Assembly (NCBI RefSeq): GCF_020873915.1
Contig: NZ_JAHWGP010000002.1
Coordinates: forward strand, 62,001-126,000
DNA from: Streptomyces sp. DH5
Lineage (GTDB): Bacteria; Actinomycetota; Actinomycetes; Streptomycetales; Streptomycetaceae
DNA length: 64,000 nucleotides
Reading direction: 5' to 3'
Shown here: one piece after another, positions 59,882 to 64,000 of the stretch
Layout of the letters: each line of letters starts with the position of its first letter
How positions within the stretch are numbered: position 1 is the stretch's first letter
The notes under the pieces: model-generated
Databases searched by the model: none
Told to the model about the DNA's origin: nothing
The model's input: only the letters and a program-made list of their open reading frames with translations
Translations under genes and position numbers: made by a program

Positions 59882-60521
59882 GCCACCTCCGCTTCCCTGC
59901 TGGCCGTACGGCACGGACGGGCGGTGGTGGCACGGCTGCTACTGGGAGGATCACCCATCGGGAGACCGTCGCTCCTTCTCGGACGCGTGGGAGGAATGGT
60001 GTGGAAGCAGGATGGCCTGCTTCTACGCCAACTGTAAAGGAGCCGCAAAGTCACAGGTTCGGGCGCCACGCCTGCGCGGCACACGGCCGCCGGGGCGAGG
60101 ACGGTGCGGCCCGTGACCGGGGTCGTCGACGGCCGGGCGGCCCGGCTGCCGGCCGTCCCGTGCGGACGCCCGCGCCCCGCCCCGTCCGTCGCCGGTCCCG
60201 GCGGTCCGACGAGGGCGAGGAGGTGGCGCAGACGCCGCCGGGGCACCACCGCCCACCGCCGGCCCGCCCACTCATCCGGCCTTGGAAGGGACCTCGCCGA
60301 GGGAGGGAGGGCGTGGTCCGCCGGGAGACTGTCGGCGGGGTCGGAGAGGAACCGTGCCGATACCGCGACGAGGACTGTGGCGGCGGTCGCCGACGGGGCG
60401 CCGCGTGCCCGTGCACGCCCACGCGGGACGTCGCCGGGGCGGAGGGTCCGCCCGCAGCCGCCCGGTGGGTGCCGTACGGCGGGGCGTGCCCGTACCCCGC
60501 CCGGCCGGGGCGGCGGACGTC
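59882..60521. other. 640-bp intergenic region upstream of the CNNM genes
   Basis: No gene of good coding character on either strand. Near 60004-60023 lies an 8-bp inverted repeat GAAGCAGG-atgg-CCTGCTTC followed by an AT-richer patch (60025-60055, ACTGTAAAGGAGCCGCAAAGTCACAGG in part), probably promoter and leader of the CNNM operon. A leader of 120 nt or more could contain a metal-sensing RNA, but I see no known riboswitch core. Confidence 0.45.
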
Positions 60522-61517
60522 TCAGGTGATCTCCAGCACGTCATGGACCGGGCGGCGGGGGGTCGCCGGGCCCCGGGGGCCGTAGCCGAGGCGCAGCACC
60601 ATGTGCACCTGCCCGGTGCCCGAAGCCGGGTCGCGGGCCAGCAGTCGCAGCGCCCGGTCCTCCAGGGCGTGCGAGGTGAGGGACGTCGCCAGGTCGGCCA
60701 GGGTCGCCTCCAGCAGGACGCGTTCCAGTGCCTGTCCGGCCCGCAGCCAGTCGGCGGGGCCCTCGCCGCGGGTGCTCAGCAGGGCCAGGTGGGGGGTGTT
60801 CTCGAAGGCGGTGGTGCCGCGGTCGGCGACCGTGCGGCGGCCCGCGAAGTCACGGACGGGGGCCCGGCCGTCCTGCTTGCGCGGGCCGAACGCGTACTCG
60901 GGGATGCCGTCGACGGCGGTGTCCGCCTCGGCGCCCAGCCGGGTCCAGCGGAGCACGTCCTCGTTGGCGCCGGGGTCCGCGAGATCCCGGCTCTCCGCGT
61001 CGTGGACCAGGTCGAGCACCGTCTCGGCGTGCCAGGCACCGGGGAAGATCAGCGTGGCCCCCTCCTGGGCCGCGGCGTTCTCCAGGGCCGCCCTCACCTC
61101 GCCGGGGAGGTCCCTGTCGGCGAAGGGGTGGCGGCTGGTGTGCCGCTGCCGGATCGCGGGGTGCAGCCGGCTCAGCCCCGCGTCCGCAGGGCGGTGCGGC
61201 AGCGGGGCGGACAGCCGGACGGCGGCGAGCAGCAGAGGGTCGCCGGGGTCGGGCAGGAGGTCGGTGTCCGCGACGAGGTCCGCGTGGGCGGTGGCGACCC
61301 GGAGGTTGAACAGGGCGGCGCCGCAGCCGACGTGCAGTGCCCGGTCGTCGGGGTCGGAGTGGGGCATGGCCCGTTCGGGGTCGGCGCGCAGCAGCAGGAG
61401 GTGCTCCGCGCCGCGGTAGTGGAAGCGCCACGGTTGGGCGTTGTGCATGGACGGTGCCGCGGTCGCCGCGGCGACCAGCGTGGTGACCGTCCTGTCGTCG
61501 AGCGGTCGCGAAGCCAT
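60522..61517 (-). CDS. Acg-type nitroreductase-fold FMN protein
   Basis: A 331-residue protein of the Acg family, nitroreductase-like proteins of the hypoxia/dormancy response in mycobacteria. Typical features: AAPSMHNAQPWRFHYRG at the start (residues about 22-38), SDPDDRALHVGCGAALFNLRVA in the middle, RQRHTSRHPFADRDLP, and a C-terminal half with LRAGQALERVLLEATLADLATS. Acg proteins hold FMN tightly with a lid and may store it rather than catalyse. ATG 61517 follows GAGGAGG. Next to it lies a PPOX-fold flavin protein gene and a universal stress protein, which fits a DosR-like dormancy set. Confidence 0.82.
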   Translation of the reverse strand: MASRPLDDRTVTTLVAAATAAPSMHNAQPWRFHYRGAEHLLLLRADPERAMPHSDPDDRALHVGCGAALFNLRVATAHADLVADTDLLPDPGDPLLLAAVRLSAPLPHRPADAGLSRLHPAIRQRHTSRHPFADRDLPGEVRAALENAAAQEGATLIFPGAWHAETVLDLVHDAESRDLADPGANEDVLRWTRLGAEADTAVDGIPEYAFGPRKQDGRAPVRDFAGRRTVADRGTTAFENTPHLALLSTRGEGPADWLRAGQALERVLLEATLADLATSLTSHALEDRALRLLARDPASGTGQVHMVLRLGYGPRGPATPRRPVHDVLEIT

Positions 61518-61622
61518 GCCGTCCTCCTCACGCAACTTCGGGCCCGGTACACCGGCGGGTTCCCGTTTCCGTCTCCCGGAACCCGTGGGGCCCGGGGGCG
61601 GCGTGCGGCCGGGCGCACGCCG

Positions 61623-62072
61623 TCAGCCTTCCACCACCGCCAGGTCGACGCCGTACAGGGAGCGTCCGCCGACGAGTTCGCGGCCGGTGACGAGTTCGGG
61701 CTCGATCCGGACGAAGACCTCGTGCCGTGCGGGCACCCAGGAGACCGGTCCGGTACGGAACAGCCGCTCGCGTTCGGCGGGGTCGGTGACCACGGCGGCG
61801 GAGCCGGTGACGACCACGCTCCAGCCGGCTTGCCGTGCCGCGTCGACGTCGTCGGTCTCGAAGGCGACCACCGCGCGGTCGATCGCCTGGGCCAGCGCGG
61901 AGCCCGCCGCGGTGCGCAACAGCACGGCACCGTCGTGGCCGAGGACGAAGGTGACCGGCAGCACGGCCGGCATGGCCCGGCGCGTGTAGACGACGCGGCC
62001 GACGGGCACGGTGGCCATCAGCCGCAGGGCCTCCTTGCGCCCGAGTTCGCGGAAACCGTCTTCTGGATACAT
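61623..62072 (-). CDS. pyridoxamine 5'-phosphate oxidase-fold flavin-binding protein
   Basis: A 149-residue split-barrel protein. The pattern MATVPVGRVVYTRRAMPAVLPVTFVL at about 19-45, then DRAVVAFETDDVDAARQAGWSVVVTG, and EVFVRIEPELVTGREL matches the actinobacterial PPOX-type 'nitroimidazole resistance NimA-like/F420-dependent' proteins that bind FMN or F420. The start ATG 62072 gives MYPEDGFRELGRKEALRL, the standard lead for the dormancy-linked group. 105 bp upstream of the Acg-like gene on the same strand, so likely co-expressed. Exact cofactor not shown. Confidence 0.82.
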   Translation of the reverse strand: MYPEDGFRELGRKEALRLMATVPVGRVVYTRRAMPAVLPVTFVLGHDGAVLLRTAAGSALAQAIDRAVVAFETDDVDAARQAGWSVVVTGSAAVVTDPAERERLFRTGPVSWVPARHEVFVRIEPELVTGRELVGGRSLYGVDLAVVEG

Positions 62073-62521
62073 CGGCCAGTCCGTCCGTTTCGTGTCCGGT
62101 ACAGCACTGCTGCGTACTTCAACCCTGCGGCGGGCGGGCTGCGGAGGTGAGGGCCGACGGTCCCGGTACGGGTGGCGAACGGCCCGGGATCGCGTCCGCC
62201 GGGCGGTACGGGGCCGAGGACGGCCTGTTCCGTCCGGGCGGACTGGCCGGCCGGGGTACGGGGGCGGCGGTGGGTGGGCCGGGCGGTGAGCCCCCGGTCC
62301 GCTTCCGGCCGCTTCGGTGGTGCGGGCGTGGCGCGGGCGCCGTGAGGTGTCCCTGCCGTCGCAGCCCGCCGCGCGGACGAGGCCGCGGTCCCGGACGCGT
62401 CGTGGGCCGGGCGGTCGCCGGGCGGGGCCGAGGGCCCCCGGGAAGCGGCCTCGCGGGCCGGGAGGACCCGGTCCGGGGACCGCCGGAGGGCGGCCGTCAC
62501 CGTGCCCGCCGCACCGCGTGC
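62073..62521. other. 449-bp intergenic, no gene recognised
   Basis: Between the PPOX-fold gene and the stop of a stress-protein gene on the same strand. Frames here are Arg/Pro/Gly-rich with no ribosome-binding site. Imperfect GC-rich hairpins such as GGTCC-gg-GGACC near 62470 are seen; possible end of the stress-protein transcript. Confidence 0.4.
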
Positions 62522-63403
62522 TCACAGGTGCGGCACGACGGCCACCGGGCAGCCTGCCTGCTGGAGCAGGGCGTGGGTGACCGGGCCGGTGCGCGGTGCC
62601 CTCGGCCGGCCGGCGAGCCGGTGGCCGAGGACCAGCAGTTCCGCCGTGGACGCCGCCCGCAGCAGGGCCTCCGCCGGCTTGCCCCGCACCACCGTCTCCA
62701 GGACGTCGACGTCGGGGTACTTGTCGCGCCACACGCGGAGCACCGCGGAGACGAAGCCCAGCCATTCCTCCGCTCGCTGGGGGTCACCGACCAGGCCGAC
62801 CTCGCCGGGGCCCAGGGTGAGCGGGTCCGGCGCGCGCCAGGCGTGCAGCACCCTCAGCCGCGCCCGGCGCAGGCGGGCCGACTCGAAGGCGAAGCCGATC
62901 ACCTCGTCGCACGGTTCGCTGACGTCGAGACCGAGGAGGACGTCGCGCCGTCCGGCGCCGGACTCCTCGTCGGCGCCCGGCGGTGTCGCGGTGTCCGCCC
63001 GCACGAGGACGACGGGGTGCGCGGCCTTGGCCACCACACCGAGTGCGACCGAGCCCATGAGGAATCCGCTGATCCGGCCCAGTCCCCGGGAACCGAGCAC
63101 CAGCGGGTCGGCGTCCCCGGCCGCCTTCACCAGGGCCTCGACGGCCGGTCCTTCGACCTGGGCGTCGCGCAGGCGCACGCCGGGGCTCGCGGCGAGGGCG
63201 TGTTCCTCCGCCTGCCGCAGCACCCGCTGGGCCAGGGACCTGCGGGCCGCGCCCGCGATGGGCGCCTCACCGCGCGGGTTCCCCTCGCGCACGTGCAGCA
63301 GGTGGAGGGGCCGGCCGCGAAGGGTGGCCTCGCGCGCCGCCCACGCGGTGGCGGCCAGACTCTCGGCTGAACCATCGACTCCGACGACAACGGGCGAAAG
63401 CAT
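62522..63403 (-). CDS. universal stress protein, two UspA domains
   Basis: A 293-residue tandem UspA protein. Domain 1 (3-140) opens VVVGVDGSAESLAATAWA and closes LVLGSRGLGRISGFLMGSVALGVV; domain 2 (150-290) opens VLLGLDVSEPCDEVIGFAF and closes LVLGHRLAGRPRAPRTGPVTHALL, with weak glycine pattern. The ATP loop is intact only in the first. ATG 63403 has GGAGG eight bases upstream. An inverted repeat GGGGCC-atca-GGCCCC lies 91 bases upstream and may be a DevR/OsdR-type site. Related to, but clearly different from, the copy at 30594. Confidence 0.9.
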   Translation of the reverse strand: MLSPVVVGVDGSAESLAATAWAAREATLRGRPLHLLHVREGNPRGEAPIAGAARRSLAQRVLRQAEEHALAASPGVRLRDAQVEGPAVEALVKAAGDADPLVLGSRGLGRISGFLMGSVALGVVAKAAHPVVLVRADTATPPGADEESGAGRRDVLLGLDVSEPCDEVIGFAFESARLRRARLRVLHAWRAPDPLTLGPGEVGLVGDPQRAEEWLGFVSAVLRVWRDKYPDVDVLETVVRGKPAEALLRAASTAELLVLGHRLAGRPRAPRTGPVTHALLQQAGCPVAVVPHL

Positions 63404-63493
63404 GACACGCACCTCCGGGACGAGAGCTTCTTCCCCGCTTCCAGCATCGCCGCGGCGACGTCGCCGGCCCAGGGCCCACGGGGTCGTCCTCCC

Positions 63494-63509
63494 GGGGCCA
63501 TCAGGCCCC
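63494..63509. promoter_or_regulatory. GGGGCC-N4-GGCCCC inverted repeat
   Basis: Perfect 6-bp arms (63494-63499, 63504-63509), 91 bases before the stress-protein start. It is similar in form to dormancy-regulator (DevR/DosR) sites, GGGxC-N4-GxCCC, but I infer this from layout only; a chance GC palindrome is possible. Confidence 0.3.
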
Positions 63510-63528
63510 ACGCGGGCGGCCGGTGGGG

Positions 63529-63700
63529 GTCATGCGGCAGATCGCCGAGGCGAAGAGGAAGCCCGCCGAGGCGCGGGCCGTCATCCGGATCGGCATCGTC
63601 ATCGGCGGCGCCGACGGCGACTTCGACCGGGGCGAGCGGGCTGTGGTGCGCGAGGCGTGCTACGCCCTCGACCCTCCGCCGCACGCATCTGACCGGACCG
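63529..63700 (+). pseudogene. TerB-family (tellurite resistance) 3' remnant
   Basis: A frame beginning near 63529 reads VMRQIAEAKRKPAEARAVIRIGIVIGGADGDFDRGERAVVREACYAL, shortened, which is the conserved second half of TerB proteins: IRIGIVIGGADGDFD with acidic metal-type residues, then ERAVVREAC. The first half (MAK...GGADG repeat 1) is missing upstream, where unrelated GC-rich sequence lies, and the usual end LPPHEFDL-stop is altered to PPPHASD and runs on without stop. It is thus probably a truncated and decayed gene. No ribosome-binding site precedes the internal ATG (63532). Confidence 0.6.
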
Positions 63701-63756
63701 GAACGCGCGGCGGGCCGGCACCGGCTCGCCGCGCCCGCGCACCGGTGCCGCGCGGG

Positions 63757-64000
63757 TCACAGGGGCGTGGCCGCGTACAGGATGAGGGCCATCGTCACGG
63801 CGGAGTTCGCGGACGACATCGCGGACATGACGGCTCCCGCGGCGGCGCCCCACGCCGCCAGCCCGACCACGGTGAACAGCGGCGGCCAGCGCCGCACGGC
63901 CGGGGCGGGGCCGAGCAGGGCCGCCACCCTGCGGGGAACCGGACCGGCCGCGGCGAGGCCCGCCAGTGTGGGCACCGGAGTGCCCCGGGACACCAGGGCA
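63757..64000 (-). CDS. M56-family (BlaR1-like) metallopeptidase, C-terminus only
   Basis: The window ends inside this minus-strand gene; about 80 codons are visible. They contain a stretch LAAAGPVPRRVAALLGPAPAVRRWPPLF followed by a single hydrophobic helix VGLAAWGAAAGAVMSAMSSANSAV and the end LILYAATPL. This is the typical last part of actinobacterial M56 membrane peptidases, which usually accompany a BlaI-type repressor; the catalytic HEXXH lies beyond the window. Family call from the C-terminus only. Confidence 0.55.
   Translation of the reverse strand, partial: ALVSRGTPVPTLAGLAAAGPVPRRVAALLGPAPAVRRWPPLFTVVGLAAWGAAAGAVMSAMSSANSAVTMALILYAATPL

Overview
The window is very GC-rich actinobacterial DNA and almost certainly Streptomyces chromosome. 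Codon third positions are strongly G/C, ribosome-binding sites are of the GGAGG type, GTG and TTG starts occur, and the gene families are typical of the genus: a long chaplin with a sortase signal, an NsdA-type differentiation regulator, a DUF397 protein, SPW and streptophobe membrane proteins, a baeRF protein, Acg-type nitroreductase and universal stress proteins. Rare TTA leucine codons (read by the bldA tRNA) occur in four genes, two of which flank nsdA.

Layout. 1-7.4 kb: PRC-barrel pair, streptophobe membrane protein, a decayed SnoaL-like gene, aldo/keto reductase with divergent LysR regulator, DinB-like protein, adenosine deaminase, VOC protein. 7.5-17.6 kb: secreted phospholipase-like enzyme and GH19 chitinase, MMPL exporter with MarR regulator, SPW and GlsB membrane proteins, TetR/SDR divergon, an IS transposase remnant, GNAT acetyltransferase and a deaminase. 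17.9-29 kb: chaplin, secreted tripeptidyl-aminopeptidase-type hydrolase, baeRF protein, PAS-PP2C phosphatase, nsdA, a phosphotransferase-fold protein, a large secreted amidase. 29-44 kb: CGNR protein, stress protein, TetR/serine hydrolase divergon, FAD oxidoreductase, Ser/Thr kinase with TPR repeats, Cys-rich copper-storage-type protein, ECF sigma factor with a proline-rich membrane partner, GT2-GtrA and PIG-V-like glycosyltransferases, and a frameshifted secreted peptidoglycan-binding-like gene.

44.7-54.3 kb is the most notable part: a self-contained selenocysteine locus. Three genes encode a formate dehydrogenase (Fe-S subunit, NrfD-like membrane subunit, molybdopterin catalytic subunit). 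The catalytic gene contains an in-frame TGA at 47242, followed at the expected distance by a hairpin with a GGTCT loop like the bacterial SECIS, so it should be read as one 1087-residue selenoprotein. Next come selD, tRNA-Sec with anticodon TCA, selB and selA, so everything needed to make and insert selenocysteine lies beside its client. The 3' end of selB runs antisense through tRNA-Sec and its TGA stop is exactly opposite the TCA anticodon.

54.4-64 kb: a small CxxC protein, two tandem pairs of CNNM/HlyC-type membrane proteins (four paralogues in one direction), a small dormancy-like cluster (Acg-type nitroreductase, flavin/PPOX protein, universal stress protein), a TerB remnant, and the end of an M56 peptidase cut by the window edge. 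All functions are inferred from sequence reading only; no database search was run.
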